Positions 26,699 to 36,029 of a stretch of 43,116 bases of DNA are shown here, in pieces. Source of the DNA: Oligoflexia bacterium. GTDB lineage: Bacteria > Bdellovibrionota > UBA1018. The stretch's first letter is position 1; each line of letters opens with the position of its first letter. The DNA lies in assembly GCA_903881565.1 (NCBI GenBank), contig CAIRTR010000048.1:1-43116 (forward strand). Reading direction: 5' to 3'. The notes beneath the pieces were generated by a model that made no database searches, had not been told where the DNA came from, and saw only the letters and a list, made by a program, of their open reading frames with translations. The position numbers and the translations under genes were made by a program.

Positions 26699-28054
26699 TT
26701 ACTCGTATTTTGGAAGAAAGGCTTCCAAGAAATGCGTATCGTAATCAGAGTCTTTAAATTTCTTTGAAGCGAGGATCTTTTTATAGAACGGAATGTTCGT
26801 TTTGATCCCTTCGACGACGAACTCGTCAAGTGCTTGACGCATTTTAAGGATCGCTTCGTCGCGGGTTGGTGCGTGAACGATGACCTTGGCAATCATCGAG
26901 TCGTAAAAGGGAACAACTTTGTATTGCGCAAAAACGAAAGAATCGACTCGAACCCCAAACCCGCCCGGCACATGCAGTGCCGTAATCGTGCCAGGGGATG
27001 GGAAAAAGCGTTCAGGATCCTCGGCATTAATCCGAAACTCCATGGCATGGGTACGAATGACAACGTCAGATTGCTTGATGGTTGTCGGCTGACCTGCAGC
27101 GATTCGAATCTGTTCTTTGATCAAATCAATTCCCGTCACCATTTCGGTCACGGCATGCTCAACCTGAATCCGAGTATTCATCTCCATGAAGTAGAAGTTT
27201 TTCTTCTCATCCACCAGAAACTCGACGGTCCCGACACTGTCATAGTTTACGGCGGCGCAGAGCTTTAAAGCTGCTTTAACCATCGCCTGTCGAAGTCCGG
27301 CATCGATAACAGGGCAGGGAGATTCTTCGATGAGCTTTTGATGTCGGCGTTGAATCGTGCAATCGCGTTCGCCCAATGCAATTCGATTACCGGCTCGATC
27401 ACAGAGGACTTGAATCTCGACATGGCGAGGATGTTCACAATACTTCTCGATATACATCGAGCGATCCCCAAATGCGGAAAGCGCTTCAAGCGAGGCCCGC
27501 TCAAATACTGCGCGCAATTGAGACGCGTTGTAAATCACATGAATTCCCCGGCCCCCGCCCCCTCCTGAGGCTTTGAGAATTACGGGATACCCAATCTCCT
27601 CGGCCGCTTCAATGGCCGCATCACAATCTGGAACCGCAGCAAGTGTCCCGGGTAGCAGAGGTACGCCTGCTTCTTTGGCAATCGCCCGGGCCCGCGTTTT
27701 CACACCCATCGCTTCGATATTCTCAGGACTTGGACCGATAAACGTGATGTCGCATTGCCCACAAAGGCGGGCAAATTCAGGGTTTTCAGACAAAAATCCG
27801 TAACCCGGATGAATCGCCTCTGCTCCGGTAATATCCGCAGCGGACAGAATGCTCGGCATATTCAAATAGCTGAATTTAGGATGAGGGGGACCAATACATA
27901 CCGCTTCATCTGCAAATTTAACAGGAAGAGAATCCGCATCCGCGGTTGAGTAGGCTGCGACGGTCGAAATCCCAAGCTCCCGGCACGCTCGAATAATCCG
28001 AAGAGCGATTTCCCCTCGATTTGCTATAAGGACTTTTCGAAAAGGAGGAGTCAT
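26699..28054 (-). CDS. accC: Acetyl-CoA carboxylase, biotin carboxylase subunit
   Basis: A 451-residue protein with the full biotin carboxylase fold. The N-terminal domain has VLIANRGEIALRIIRACREL and HPGYGFLSEN. The ATP-grasp domain has KASGGGGGRGIHV, EKYCEHPRHVEIQVLCDRAG, LGERDCTIQRRHQKLIEESP and MEMNTRIQVEHAVTEMVTG. It uses ATP and bicarbonate to carboxylate the biotin on AccB, the first step of fatty-acid synthesis. Length is normal. It lies 28 bp after accB, the common accB-accC order. Confidence 0.97.
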   Translation of the reverse strand: MTPPFRKVLIANRGEIALRIIRACRELGISTVAAYSTADADSLPVKFADEAVCIGPPHPKFSYLNMPSILSAADITGAEAIHPGYGFLSENPEFARLCGQCDITFIGPSPENIEAMGVKTRARAIAKEAGVPLLPGTLAAVPDCDAAIEAAEEIGYPVILKASGGGGGRGIHVIYNASQLRAVFERASLEALSAFGDRSMYIEKYCEHPRHVEIQVLCDRAGNRIALGERDCTIQRRHQKLIEESPCPVIDAGLRQAMVKAALKLCAAVNYDSVGTVEFLVDEKKNFYFMEMNTRIQVEHAVTEMVTGIDLIKEQIRIAAGQPTTIKQSDVVIRTHAMEFRINAEDPERFFPSPGTITALHVPGGFGVRVDSFVFAQYKVVPFYDSMIAKVIVHAPTRDEAILKMRQALDEFVVEGIKTNIPFYKKILASKKFKDSDYDTHFLEAFLPKYE

Positions 28055-28082
28055 TGAACCTTCATGAAGCTGTCATGGCCCC

Positions 28083-28574
28083 CTACAGAACCTCTAGAAT
28101 AAAAAGTGGCTCGCCGAATTCAACGGGTTGGCCATTTTCGACCAAAATAGAGATGATTTTGCCCGAAAACTCAGCTTCAATCTCGTTCATCAACTTCATC
28201 GCTTCAATGATACAAAGCACATCGCCTCGCTTGATCATTTTGCCTTCCCGCACATAAGTATCTGCCCCAGGAGAAGGTGCACGATAAAACGTTCCCACAA
28301 ACGGCGAAACAATCTGTTTTTGATTCGAAGAAAGCTGGGATGACTTTTGAGCAGGGGCGACCCCGGCAACGGGCGTCGACGGCGCGGTCGGCACGAGCGC
28401 ATACCCGACGGGTGCCGGTTTTTCCTCGGGAGAATTGAAACGCAAATGAACGCGAGCGCCCTCATATTCCCAATCGAGTTCCGCCAGGTCATGCTTCCGC
28501 ATCAGGGCGACGTAGCGCTCTACTTGCTCAAAACCTGAAGGAGATTTCGACGGCTTATTTGTTAGCTTTTTCAC
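28083..28574 (-). CDS. accB: Biotin carboxyl carrier protein of acetyl-CoA carboxylase
   Basis: A 163-residue protein. A short N-terminal helix pair ([20 protein letters not shown], then EGARVHLR) is followed by a Pro/Ala-rich flexible linker and a C-terminal biotinyl domain. Lys127 in EAMKLMNE is the expected biotin attachment site. The start is a GTG at 28574, inside the 3' end of efp (20-nt overlap). No Shine-Dalgarno sequence is seen, so translation is probably coupled to efp. An internal ATG (residue 25) would cut the conserved N-terminal helix. Confidence 0.95.
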   Translation of the reverse strand: MKKLTNKPSKSPSGFEQVERYVALMRKHDLAELDWEYEGARVHLRFNSPEEKPAPVGYALVPTAPSTPVAGVAPAQKSSQLSSNQKQIVSPFVGTFYRAPSPGADTYVREGKMIKRGDVLCIIEAMKLMNEIEAEFSGKIISILVENGQPVEFGEPLFILEVL

Positions 28575-29118
28575 TGTAGGAGTAGTCTCGAGTATCGACT
28601 TTAATCATATCCCCTTCCTTCAAATGGAAAGGAACCTGAACCACAGCGCCGGTTTCCAGCGTTGCAGGCTTACTGCCCCCCGTTACGGTATCACCCCGAA
28701 AAGAAGGCTCGGTTGTAACAATTTTGAGGACCACAAAGGTAGGGAGTTCAACGCCGATAGGCCGTTCATTGAAGTACATCACCTTGATCGTAAGGTTTTC
28801 CATCAGGAAATCCTTATCCTGACCCAGTTGTTCATCCGTCAAAACAACTTGCTCATAATTAGCGCTATTCATGAAATGATAGCCCTCAATATTCTTATAG
28901 AGGAACTGCATCTCTTTTTCTTCGGTGTTCGCACGATCGAGCTTATCGCCAGAGGTGATCGTACGTTCGATCACGTTTTGATTCAGCATATTCTTAAGCT
29001 TGGTACGAGTAAACGCGCGACCCTTACCTGGGCTGACGTGCTGAAAATCAATGATCTCAAAAGGGACACCCTCGAGTTCAACTTTTAAACCTTTTTTAAA
29101 CTGATTTGTTGCGTACAT
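28555..29118 (-). CDS. efp: Translation elongation factor P
   Basis: A 187-residue protein with three OB-like domains. The loop [15 protein letters not shown] carries Lys32, the position that is modified (for example beta-lysylated) in many species. EF-P relieves ribosomes stalled on polyproline stretches. No EpmA/EpmB-type modification gene is visible in the window. The gene lies 38 bp after a TPR gene and overlaps accB. Its own promoter-like sequence directly precedes it. Confidence 0.97.
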   Translation of the reverse strand: MYATNQFKKGLKVELEGVPFEIIDFQHVSPGKGRAFTRTKLKNMLNQNVIERTITSGDKLDRANTEEKEMQFLYKNIEGYHFMNSANYEQVVLTDEQLGQDKDFLMENLTIKVMYFNERPIGVELPTFVVLKIVTTEPSFRGDTVTGGSKPATLETGAVVQVPFHLKEGDMIKVDTRDYSYSEKANK

Positions 29119-29127
29119 AGTGCGTAA

Positions 29128-29156
29128 GTCCTATCCAAATAAAGTAAGACTGTCAA
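29128..29156 (-). promoter_or_regulatory. Candidate internal promoter ahead of efp
   Basis: Minus strand: perfect -35 TTGACA at 29156-29151, a 17-nt spacer, and -10 TAGGAC at 29133-29128 (a weak match). It fills the gap between the TPR stop and efp. The -10 ends 9 nt before the efp ATG, the same geometry as at rplM. GGA in the -10 region might instead act as a weak Shine-Dalgarno sequence. Confidence 0.4.
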
Positions 29157-29771
29157 TTACCGCGTATAAGTTACGCGATACCCCTCAACCTTTTGCAAAA
29201 GATTCTGCAAAAGCTCAATCTGCGCAATCCACCGGGCTTTTTTGACGTCCGGATCCCCGTCAATGGCATCTCCGGCGCTTTTTACGGTGAAAGCGGGAAG
29301 GCTGGCCTTCTTCGCGTCGGTCCGAAGAACAAGCGCCCCACCCTCATAAGCTTTGACCTCAAGCTCCTGCACAATCTGGGCAGTTTCGAAGTCTTGGGGG
29401 GCAAAATACAACAGCATCTTGTAGGCCGATAGCGCCTCCATGAGACGCCCGAGCATCAAACAGGAATCCGCGAACAGGCGCTGGGCAACCAGGTTATCTG
29501 GCACATCTTGGACAACGGGGCCCATCTGTTCGGCGACTTCGGCATAGAGCTGCTTTTCAAACAGGGCACGAGAGAGAGCCACGCGCCCCCCGACGAAAGC
29601 CGGGTGCACGCGCAATCCTTCGCGGGCAATCTCAATGGCCTCATCGATAAGACCCGCCCGACGATATGCCTCGGCAAGTGGCGCAAAAACCCGAGAAGTC
29701 GGATCTTCCTGATACCTTTTAAGGTAGGAATAAATAAGCGGCTGAATCTCAGCTTTTTCGGACTTCACCAT
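29157..29771 (-). CDS. Cytoplasmic TPR protein downstream of pilQ
   Basis: A 204-residue protein with tandem TPR-like helices (FAPLAEAYRRAGLIDEAIEI, VALSRALFEKQLYAEVAEQM, LFADSCLMLGRLMEALSAYK). PilF/PilW pilotins, which assemble PilQ in other bacteria, are also TPR proteins, but they are lipoproteins; this one has no signal peptide or lipobox. It lies 15 bp after pilQ. It may serve pilus assembly or regulation, inferred from position only. Confidence 0.75.
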   Translation of the reverse strand: MVKSEKAEIQPLIYSYLKRYQEDPTSRVFAPLAEAYRRAGLIDEAIEIAREGLRVHPAFVGGRVALSRALFEKQLYAEVAEQMGPVVQDVPDNLVAQRLFADSCLMLGRLMEALSAYKMLLYFAPQDFETAQIVQELEVKAYEGGALVLRTDAKKASLPAFTVKSAGDAIDGDPDVKKARWIAQIELLQNLLQKVEGYRVTYTR

Positions 29772-29786
29772 TCTTTTTGTCTCAGG

Positions 29787-31646
29787 TTAGCTCGGGGTTG
29801 AAATGCCGGACTCTTTTACATTCAATATCCTTGGAGTGATGAAAAAGAAAAGCTCAGACTTTTCCAGCGAGGACTTTTCGGTCCCAAAGAGCCAGCCGAC
29901 AATTGGAATTTTTCTCAAGATGGGGATACCGGAGCTCGACGACTTGTTCGTCATCGTGTAGATTCCGCCAATCACAAGCGTTGTTCCGCTTTCAACCACT
30001 ACACTCGTTGTCATGTTGCGAGTGCCGATACCGCTTAATCCAGTAGAGGTGTCCTCAGGCACATCACGGGTGACGGTGAGCTCCATAAGAACGTTTCCAT
30101 CGTTAGTCACTGTAGGCTTCACTGACATACTCAGGTTGGCACTTTGAATGGAGGGTGCGATTACCGTACCCACCCCAGCGATGACGCTCGCTGTCTGCAC
30201 TGAAACGGGAGTCCCTTGTACGATCGAAGCACTTTGCTTATTAAGCACGACCGTTTTAGGCGAAGCAACGAGCCTGATTTGAGAATCCCCTTCAGCAAGA
30301 CTCAAAAGCGCATTAATACGAACGGAACCCGCCAATAAACTCATACCAAAAGTACCGCCGGGAGGCGTGGGACCGAGACCGGTAAAACCTCCGCCCGTGG
30401 GAGTGACCCCTGGGGTTCCGATCAGCACGTCCGTAGGGTTTCCACCTGCTATACTTGCCAAAAACTGAGGACCGTTCGCATCCGCTCGACCAATCCCTAA
30501 CGATCCGCCCAGATTCTTTGAAAACCCTTCAGACGCTTCAACCACTTTTGCCTCAATCATGACCTGCGGAGTCTGCGTATCCAGCAACTCCACTAACTTT
30601 TTCATCCGATCAATATTTTCAGGAATGTCCTGAACGACAATATTGTTCGTACGCTTATCAACCTGCACCGAGGGCCCTCCCCCGGAGGCATCAGCCGCCC
30701 CTCCCCCGCCCTGGGCCGAGCCAAACTTAATGAGGAGACTTTGAAGGTCATTCGGATCCGCGTAGCTTACCGGAAAGACGCGAGTCACGCGAGGCGCGCT
30801 GGCTTGCGCCGCCTTTTTAGCTTGAAGTTCTTGTTGTTTTTCAGTGGTCAGGTTCGAAAGGGTCACAATCCGGAGAAGGTTGTTGTTTCGCTCTGCCCCG
30901 AGTTTCATGGTTCGCAAAACGACATCGAGCGCCTGGTCCCAAGGCACACTCACCATCGAGAGCGTAATTTTGCCTTTTACGTCATCGCCCACGATCACGT
31001 TAAAACCGCTGGCATCGGCAATCAATCTCAACACGTCATTGATGTCGGCATCGCGAACCTGCAGGGTTACAGGTCGCCCTACAAATCGGCGGGTTGCTTG
31101 GCTCTCGGAAAAAGCGTCAAGATGGGTTTTGTCGGGAGCTTTCTCAGCTGAAGCTGCCGCGTCGGCCCCTGAGCTAGGGGGAGGAGCTAGGGGCTCCGAA
31201 GACTTAGCAGTCTCAGCCGAAGCCACATCGGTCCCATGCGGGAGCTTCACTCGCAGCACATTTCCATCCTGGGCAACCTCGGCGGTCCCCTCCTGCCGCA
31301 GTTGAATCACCACTCGCGCCGTGCCCTCCTGACCTTCAACCTGATAAGGGCTGACTAAACTCACGTTTCCTGGAAAAGAGGAGGTGTCGAGTTTTCGAGA
31401 AGCCCCCGGCAAAAGCTTCGCCCCTTTAATTTCAACAATGATCTGTTTTTCCGAGGCATTATCCTGTTTCTCAAAACTCAGCGGCCCGTCAGAGCGAATT
31501 TCAAGTATCCCCTCTTTTTCGCCGTTCTTAAAATCCACCGAGGTGATGTTGGCCGCTCCGAGGGCAAGGCCAACCCAAGCTAACCCGCCTATGAAAAGCG
31601 CGACTCCCAAGGGCCTCATGAAAACTTTTGCTTTTGTTGCTGACAT
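29787..31646 (-). CDS. pilQ: Type IV pilus secretin
   Basis: A 619-residue protein from the ATG at 31646. It has a signal peptide (PLGVALFIGGLAWVGLALGA), an AMIN domain, an STN/N0 domain (VTLQVRDADINDVLRLIADA), an N1 domain (TRVFPVSYADPNDLQSLLIK, then VQVDKRTNNIVVQDIPENID) and the secretin domain (VMIEAKVVEAS; ...SVVVESGTTLVIGGIYTM; LRKIPIVGWLFG). It forms the outer-membrane gate for the pilus. An upstream frame extends into pilP, but GGGGGA before this ATG and the signal peptide fix the start. Only one AMIN domain is seen, where many PilQ proteins have two. Confidence 0.95.
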   Translation of the reverse strand: MSATKAKVFMRPLGVALFIGGLAWVGLALGAANITSVDFKNGEKEGILEIRSDGPLSFEKQDNASEKQIIVEIKGAKLLPGASRKLDTSSFPGNVSLVSPYQVEGQEGTARVVIQLRQEGTAEVAQDGNVLRVKLPHGTDVASAETAKSSEPLAPPPSSGADAAASAEKAPDKTHLDAFSESQATRRFVGRPVTLQVRDADINDVLRLIADASGFNVIVGDDVKGKITLSMVSVPWDQALDVVLRTMKLGAERNNNLLRIVTLSNLTTEKQQELQAKKAAQASAPRVTRVFPVSYADPNDLQSLLIKFGSAQGGGGAADASGGGPSVQVDKRTNNIVVQDIPENIDRMKKLVELLDTQTPQVMIEAKVVEASEGFSKNLGGSLGIGRADANGPQFLASIAGGNPTDVLIGTPGVTPTGGGFTGLGPTPPGGTFGMSLLAGSVRINALLSLAEGDSQIRLVASPKTVVLNKQSASIVQGTPVSVQTASVIAGVGTVIAPSIQSANLSMSVKPTVTNDGNVLMELTVTRDVPEDTSTGLSGIGTRNMTTSVVVESGTTLVIGGIYTMTNKSSSSGIPILRKIPIVGWLFGTEKSSLEKSELFFFITPRILNVKESGISTPS

Positions 31647-31674
31647 CAATTCCCCCAATTCCATTTGGTACTGC

Positions 31675-32172
31675 TTATGGACTCCCCGCAGGCGCCGTTT
31701 GGCCTCGCCCTTCTGCTGGTAGTCGGATTTCCGTATCCACACTTTCTTCTTGCCCTAAGGCATTCACAATCTTTTCTCGAATCCGGACGGAGTCGGCGGT
31801 AATCTTTTTCACGATCCCTTTGCGCATCCCGATTTTTGAATTCTCCGCCAGGAAAAACGTTCGCCCATCTCCCGCCTGAATCATCGCACGATGAGCCCCG
31901 GGTCCCGTCATGATCCCGACAACTTTGATTTGATCCACACTCAGCGTTTCGAGTTCCGAAGTCGGCTTGACCTCTTCGCCACTCGCTGTAGTCGCCCCGC
32001 CTACCCGTGGTCTTTTAAAGGGGTCGCGAAGTTTCAAAAGTTCTGAAGAAGGATGAGCCGCATCTACCACTGGCACTGGTGGGATTGCCGCCGGCGTTTC
32101 AGCGCCAAAGACCGCCGTCAACCGGAGGGCGACACTCAGCAAAGCGAGAGCGATCAAGAAGCGTGCGTTCAC
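31675..32172 (-). CDS. pilP: Type IV pilus inner-membrane protein PilP
   Basis: A 165-residue protein with an N-terminal signal sequence (FLIALALLSVALRLTAVFGA), the LRDPFKRP motif and a C-terminal beta domain (VVGIMTGPGAHRAMIQAGD, ...FFLAENSKIG). PilP links the PilNO inner-membrane ring to PilQ. Most PilP proteins are lipoproteins; here there is no cysteine at the cleavage site, so it is either soluble or anchored by its uncleaved signal. It starts with GTG, overlapping the pilO stop by 4 bp (GTGA). Confidence 0.9.
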   Translation of the reverse strand: MNARFLIALALLSVALRLTAVFGAETPAAIPPVPVVDAAHPSSELLKLRDPFKRPRVGGATTASGEEVKPTSELETLSVDQIKVVGIMTGPGAHRAMIQAGDGRTFFLAENSKIGMRKGIVKKITADSVRIREKIVNALGQEESVDTEIRLPAEGRGQTAPAGSP

Positions 32173-32804
32173 TTTCCAGCTCCCTTCTTTGCCACGTCTT
32201 TGCCGACATCATCCGCCGAAGTTCCCAGATAACGGTATCCCTTGACTTGAATGCTACCCTCGAGTTCGACAAAACGCCCCACACTTGAACCCACGGGTTT
32301 GAGCTCGATCCGATCCACCCCGATCAACTCGGTCAGAGCGGCGATCCTTTGCAGAAAAACAAGAAGCTGCACATAGACCGTTCGAAAAGTTAAATCAAAC
32401 GGCTGTTCAACATAGTACTCCTTGGTTACGGGCGCCAGTGGCTTTACGCCTGAAACCCGGAGGCCGACTCGACTGGACTCAGCGATGAGAAGTCTCACGA
32501 CCGAAGGCACATCGACCTGGCTTTTCAAACTCGACTTCAAATCGGCAAGCTGTTGCGTGAGCGACCTGAGCTCGTTTCGTTTGGTTTCAAGATTCTTGAA
32601 AAACTCCTGAGCCTGATTGGCTTTGGTCTGCAACAGCACATTGTCCGCTTTCAGAGAGTCGTAAAGCGCCTTTTTTTGCTTCAAAGGCGAGCTTGCATCA
32701 TACTTGAACTCATAATAGCCATAACCGACAAACGCTACATAGGCGATGAACACCGCTTTAATCGGAATCCGATCTAACATTTCCTTAAGTCCAGCGCTGG
32801 CCAT
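32169..32804 (-). CDS. pilO: Type IV pilus assembly protein PilO
   Basis: A 211-residue bitopic protein: one TM near residues 14-32 (AVFIAYVAFVGYGYYEF), a coiled coil (LKQKKALYDSLKADNVLLQT ... ELRSLTQQLADLKSSL), then a ferredoxin-like periplasmic domain. It forms a heterodimer with PilN that aligns the pilus motor and secretin. ATG 32804 has AGG nearby. It lies 16 bp after pilN. Confidence 0.92.
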   Translation of the reverse strand: MASAGLKEMLDRIPIKAVFIAYVAFVGYGYYEFKYDASSPLKQKKALYDSLKADNVLLQTKANQAQEFFKNLETKRNELRSLTQQLADLKSSLKSQVDVPSVVRLLIAESSRVGLRVSGVKPLAPVTKEYYVEQPFDLTFRTVYVQLLVFLQRIAALTELIGVDRIELKPVGSSVGRFVELEGSIQVKGYRYLGTSADDVGKDVAKKGAGK

Positions 32805-32820
32805 TATACCTAACCCTCTT

Positions 32821-33426
32821 TTACCGTCTTTTGGCGGTCATTTCAAAACCCACCATGGGACCCGCATCGTCTTTCTCCTGCTGACTACTTGGCACCTGTA
32901 CCTCCGAAAAAAAGGCACTCTCATTCAAACCCTTCATGAAATCCGTCACCTGATTGAACCCCAAAGAACCGCCCCTGATCGCCAATTCATTTTGATCCAA
33001 CTTTAGCGTCCGAAACCAGACATCGGAGGGAACAACAGAGGCCAAAGTTTCCAAGATCTTGAATGACGCTTGTCGTTCACCCATAAGCTTTTGGATGGTC
33101 TCAATCTTTTTTCGAACCATCTGCTCATCGGCATCAATGGATTTCTTCATTTCTTCAAAACCCTGAGTTTTTTGAACCTCAGCTTGTAACTTCTGCTGAT
33201 CTTTTTGCATTTTTGCGATACGCGTATTGAATTCCTGAAGGTCTGAATCCTTCAGACCATCGACAAAAAAAGTGAACACGATCGCGACCAAAACAAAGGG
33301 CATGAATTTTCGAAGCGGCAAATCGCGGAGACCGTCCAGATTTACGCCCTTAAGACTCGGACCTCGGCTGCCAGCAGGAGCCGAACTGCCCATTTGTTTG
33401 CGAGAGGCTAAATTAATCTTGATCAC
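32821..33426 (-). CDS. pilN: Type IV pilus assembly protein PilN
   Basis: A 201-residue bitopic protein. The short cytoplasmic N-terminus (IKINLASRK) is the PilM-binding motif, usually INLLP. A TM segment (FMPFVLVAIVFTFFV), a coiled coil and a periplasmic ferredoxin-like domain follow. The N-terminal linker between INLASR and the TM is longer than usual and Ser/Gly-rich. It starts with GTG, overlapping pilM by 4 bp. Confidence 0.92.
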   Translation of the reverse strand: MIKINLASRKQMGSSAPAGSRGPSLKGVNLDGLRDLPLRKFMPFVLVAIVFTFFVDGLKDSDLQEFNTRIAKMQKDQQKLQAEVQKTQGFEEMKKSIDADEQMVRKKIETIQKLMGERQASFKILETLASVVPSDVWFRTLKLDQNELAIRGGSLGFNQVTDFMKGLNESAFFSEVQVPSSQQEKDDAGPMVGFEMTAKRR

Positions 33427-34526
33427 TTCGCACCTGCCCTGAGTGCCAGCCCAATTGGCACCGCAGCGATCGGACCGATGGCGGCCATGTAGTCCTGGGT
33501 AAACACAGAAGGGTCATAGGAAATCGAATTAAAGGGATTCATGACTTGAGCCGGCAGCCGCAGCGTTTCTTCGACGACTTGGGACAAGCCCGGGATTTTA
33601 GCTCCGCCACCCGTCAGCAGGACGTATGAGACAGGTGCGCCCACTGAAGAGGCCGCATAAAAATCCAAGGCCCGCTTAATCTCAGTCGCAAGATTCTCGC
33701 TCATCACGCGCATCAAATCGCTTACTTCTTGAGGAAGTTCTGTCGGAGGACTATTGGTTTTGAGAATCTCTGCATCCGAAAAAGAAAGATTCAGATTTTT
33801 TTGGATTTCCAAGGTGAGGTTGCGCCCGCCTAATGCCGAGTCCTTCGTGAAAACCGGAATGTCCTGCTGGATCACGATAATCTTTGTCGATGAAGCCCCG
33901 ATATCCACAACGGCCACGGCTTCAGAAGGATTTGCGGGGTAGTTCACTTCAAACAAATTCTGAAGCGCAAAAAAATCAACATCCACAATCTTGGGAACGA
34001 GTCCTGCGTCCTCGATGCACGCCATATACGTATCCAAAACCGTCCGTTTTACGGCGACTAACAACACATCTGTTTTAGTGTCTTTTCCCTTGGAAAGGAC
34101 CTGATAATCCATCACCACTTCAGAAACATCAAAGGGCAGATATTGTTCCGCTTCCCAAAAAACTTGATCTTGAAGTTCTCTCGGATTTGGAACTTCTAAC
34201 GACATTCGTTTGATGATGACTGAAGTTCCTGAAAGCGAAGTACAAACATTTTTCGTGGAAAGCTTAAGTTGGGCCACGAGAGTCTTGAGACTTTCAACGA
34301 CGGCGATTTGATTTACGATTTCACGATTCACAATCACTTCGTCGGGCAGCTGCACAATTCCGAAGTGAATCAGTTTCCAATTCTTCCCAGCTTTCTTGAG
34401 TTCAACAAGTTTGATTGAAGACGTTCCAATACTTAATCCCACGGCGGATCCCCCCCCACCAAAGGAGAGAAGACCTTGGAACTGCGATAAAATTCCACCT
34501 GCATTGGAGGACGAGAATAGACCCAT
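33423..34526 (-). CDS. pilM: Type IV pilus actin-like protein PilM
   Basis: A 367-residue cytoplasmic protein of the actin-like ATPase fold: nucleotide-binding motifs VGLSIGTSSIKLVEL, VAVVDIGASSTKIIVIQ and YVLLTGGGAKIPGL. It binds the N-terminus of PilN and couples the inner-membrane complex to the motor ATPases, which are not in this window. A glycine-rich N-terminal stretch (GLLSFGGGGSAV) precedes the first motif. ATG 34526 is the first gene of the pilMNOPQ block. Confidence 0.95.
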   Translation of the reverse strand: MGLFSSSNAGGILSQFQGLLSFGGGGSAVGLSIGTSSIKLVELKKAGKNWKLIHFGIVQLPDEVIVNREIVNQIAVVESLKTLVAQLKLSTKNVCTSLSGTSVIIKRMSLEVPNPRELQDQVFWEAEQYLPFDVSEVVMDYQVLSKGKDTKTDVLLVAVKRTVLDTYMACIEDAGLVPKIVDVDFFALQNLFEVNYPANPSEAVAVVDIGASSTKIIVIQQDIPVFTKDSALGGRNLTLEIQKNLNLSFSDAEILKTNSPPTELPQEVSDLMRVMSENLATEIKRALDFYAASSVGAPVSYVLLTGGGAKIPGLSQVVEETLRLPAQVMNPFNSISYDPSVFTQDYMAAIGPIAAVPIGLALRAGAK

Positions 34527-34563
34527 TCTATTGAAGTGTAATCATCCTGAAGAAAGCGGTCAA

Positions 34564-35199
34564 CTACTCGAAGGAAATTTCTGCCGATTGCCCCTGAAAA
34601 AGTAACAGGGCGACTCGATCATGATTAGTCAAATCTTGCCCAGCAGGGGTGATCGTCAAATCTTTGGCGGGTGCGATTGCAAACCCTGCAACCGGGTGAT
34701 CAGGCTTTAGGTACTCAGTTCCGGCAAGAGGATCATAACAAAACGTGCGAACCAGGTTCATTAAACCCGCCTTTTCGCCTTGTTCTTTGCTCAATAACAC
34801 GAAGTCTGAAAGTTTCGCTTCGCCCAAAAGCCGGCCTCGCCTGACGAGCTTTGGATTTTCGCCTTTGAGACAGGAGGACACGGTTTCAATTCCATATTGG
34901 AGAGATCCATCCGCATCAAAAATAATCCGATAGGGGGTGCGATCAAGGCCTGCTTGTCGCTTTACGCGACTCATTTCGTAAGCAAGTTTTCGAGCCGAAT
35001 TCAAGGCAACCCAACGCGGCGAGGACTCCCAGACCACAGGAACCGAAGACAAACCCAGGAACACCAGGATCGCAAGCACAACCCAAAGCTTCCGGCGCCG
35101 GCGAAACTGGGCCTCTAGCTTCTCCCAAAGCTCAAAGTGCCGCCACTCTTCACGCGCGTATCGTTCTTCGGCTAAATCGGTGTCGTAAATCGGAACCAT
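34564..35199 (-). CDS. GspH-like membrane protein without prepilin leader
   Basis: A 211-residue protein with a charged cytoplasmic N-terminus of about 35 residues, one TM segment (WVVLAILVFLGLSSVPVVW), and an outer domain beginning NSARKLAYEMSRVKRQAG, then YRIIFDADGSLQYGIE. This helix-then-strand layout recalls the GspH/FimT pseudopilins. The G-FTLIE prepilin cleavage motif is absent, so it should not be processed like a pilin. It overlaps the prepilin peptidase gene by 28 bp and precedes pilM by 37 bp, so a role in pilus assembly is likely by context. Assignment to GspH/FimT is tentative. Confidence 0.6.
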   Translation of the reverse strand: MVPIYDTDLAEERYAREEWRHFELWEKLEAQFRRRRKLWVVLAILVFLGLSSVPVVWESSPRWVALNSARKLAYEMSRVKRQAGLDRTPYRIIFDADGSLQYGIETVSSCLKGENPKLVRRGRLLGEAKLSDFVLLSKEQGEKAGLMNLVRTFCYDPLAGTEYLKPDHPVAGFAIAPAKDLTITPAGQDLTNHDRVALLLFQGQSAEISFE

Positions 35200-36029
35200 A
35201 TGAGATCACCCAAAAGATAATAATAGAGTCCCCCGAGCACCAGAAAAGGTCCATAGGGAACTGAGAGTTTCATCAGAGTCGGAACATTTTGCCCGTCACC
35301 GGGTTCTTGGGGTCCTTTGGGCCCCTTGTACTTGAGATAAGCCCCCCAGCCCAAGCCGATTAAACTCCCTAAGACGGAGCTGATCAAGATGGTGTGAAAA
35401 ACTCCCTCGGGACCTAAAAATGCGCCGAGCATTGCCAAAAACTTAATGTCTCCGCCCCCCAGCCCGCTTCGCCCCGTAAACCGCTCATAGAGCCAGGCGA
35501 AAGCATAAAAAACGCCAAACCCAAGTGCCGCTCCGGAAAACGCCGTAATCCAGCCTACCGAAGGAACCATCCAGCAAGTCAGCAAGCCCAAAACGAGCCC
35601 GCCAAGACTCAGCACATCCGGAATCAACCGATGCTCCAAATCAATAAAGGTCACTGCCACTAAAATCATCACAAATGGCCAATCCCGAAAAAAGAGCCAG
35701 GGGCCAAATCCAAATCGCGCCTGAACCGCAACAAAGAGCAGCGCCGTCAGAAGCTCAATGATGGGGTAGCGAACAGAAATTTCTGCTTTGCACGCGCGGC
35801 ATTTGCCCCGTAGCAGGAGGTAACTCAAGACGGGGATATTGTCATACCAGCGGACGGCCTTTTGGCAATGGGGACAGTGGCTGCCCGGGCGAATAATGGA
35901 CTGTTTATGCGGCAAGCGAGCCACCACGACGTTTAAGAAACTCCCAAGAGTCAGGCCCATGGCGATCGAAAACACCGAAAGCAGGGACGGCGGAATTTCC
36001 CGAAAATTTTGAAGAAAAATTTGAAGCAT
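35172..36029 (-). CDS. pilD: Prepilin peptidase / N-methyltransferase
   Basis: A 285-residue multi-pass membrane protein. The N-terminal methylase region has the four-cysteine metal site (CPHC and CRAC). The A24 aspartic protease motif is present, with one Asp in FIDLEHRLIPD and the second in GGGDIKFLAMLG. It cleaves the leader peptide of type IV pilins and methylates the new N-terminus. ATG 36029 shares one base with the permease stop (TGATG). No pilin gene lies in this window, so its substrates are elsewhere. Confidence 0.95.
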   Translation of the reverse strand: MLQIFLQNFREIPPSLLSVFSIAMGLTLGSFLNVVVARLPHKQSIIRPGSHCPHCQKAVRWYDNIPVLSYLLLRGKCRACKAEISVRYPIIELLTALLFVAVQARFGFGPWLFFRDWPFVMILVAVTFIDLEHRLIPDVLSLGGLVLGLLTCWMVPSVGWITAFSGAALGFGVFYAFAWLYERFTGRSGLGGGDIKFLAMLGAFLGPEGVFHTILISSVLGSLIGLGWGAYLKYKGPKGPQEPGDGQNVPTLMKLSVPYGPFLVLGGLYYYLLGDLIWFRFTTPI

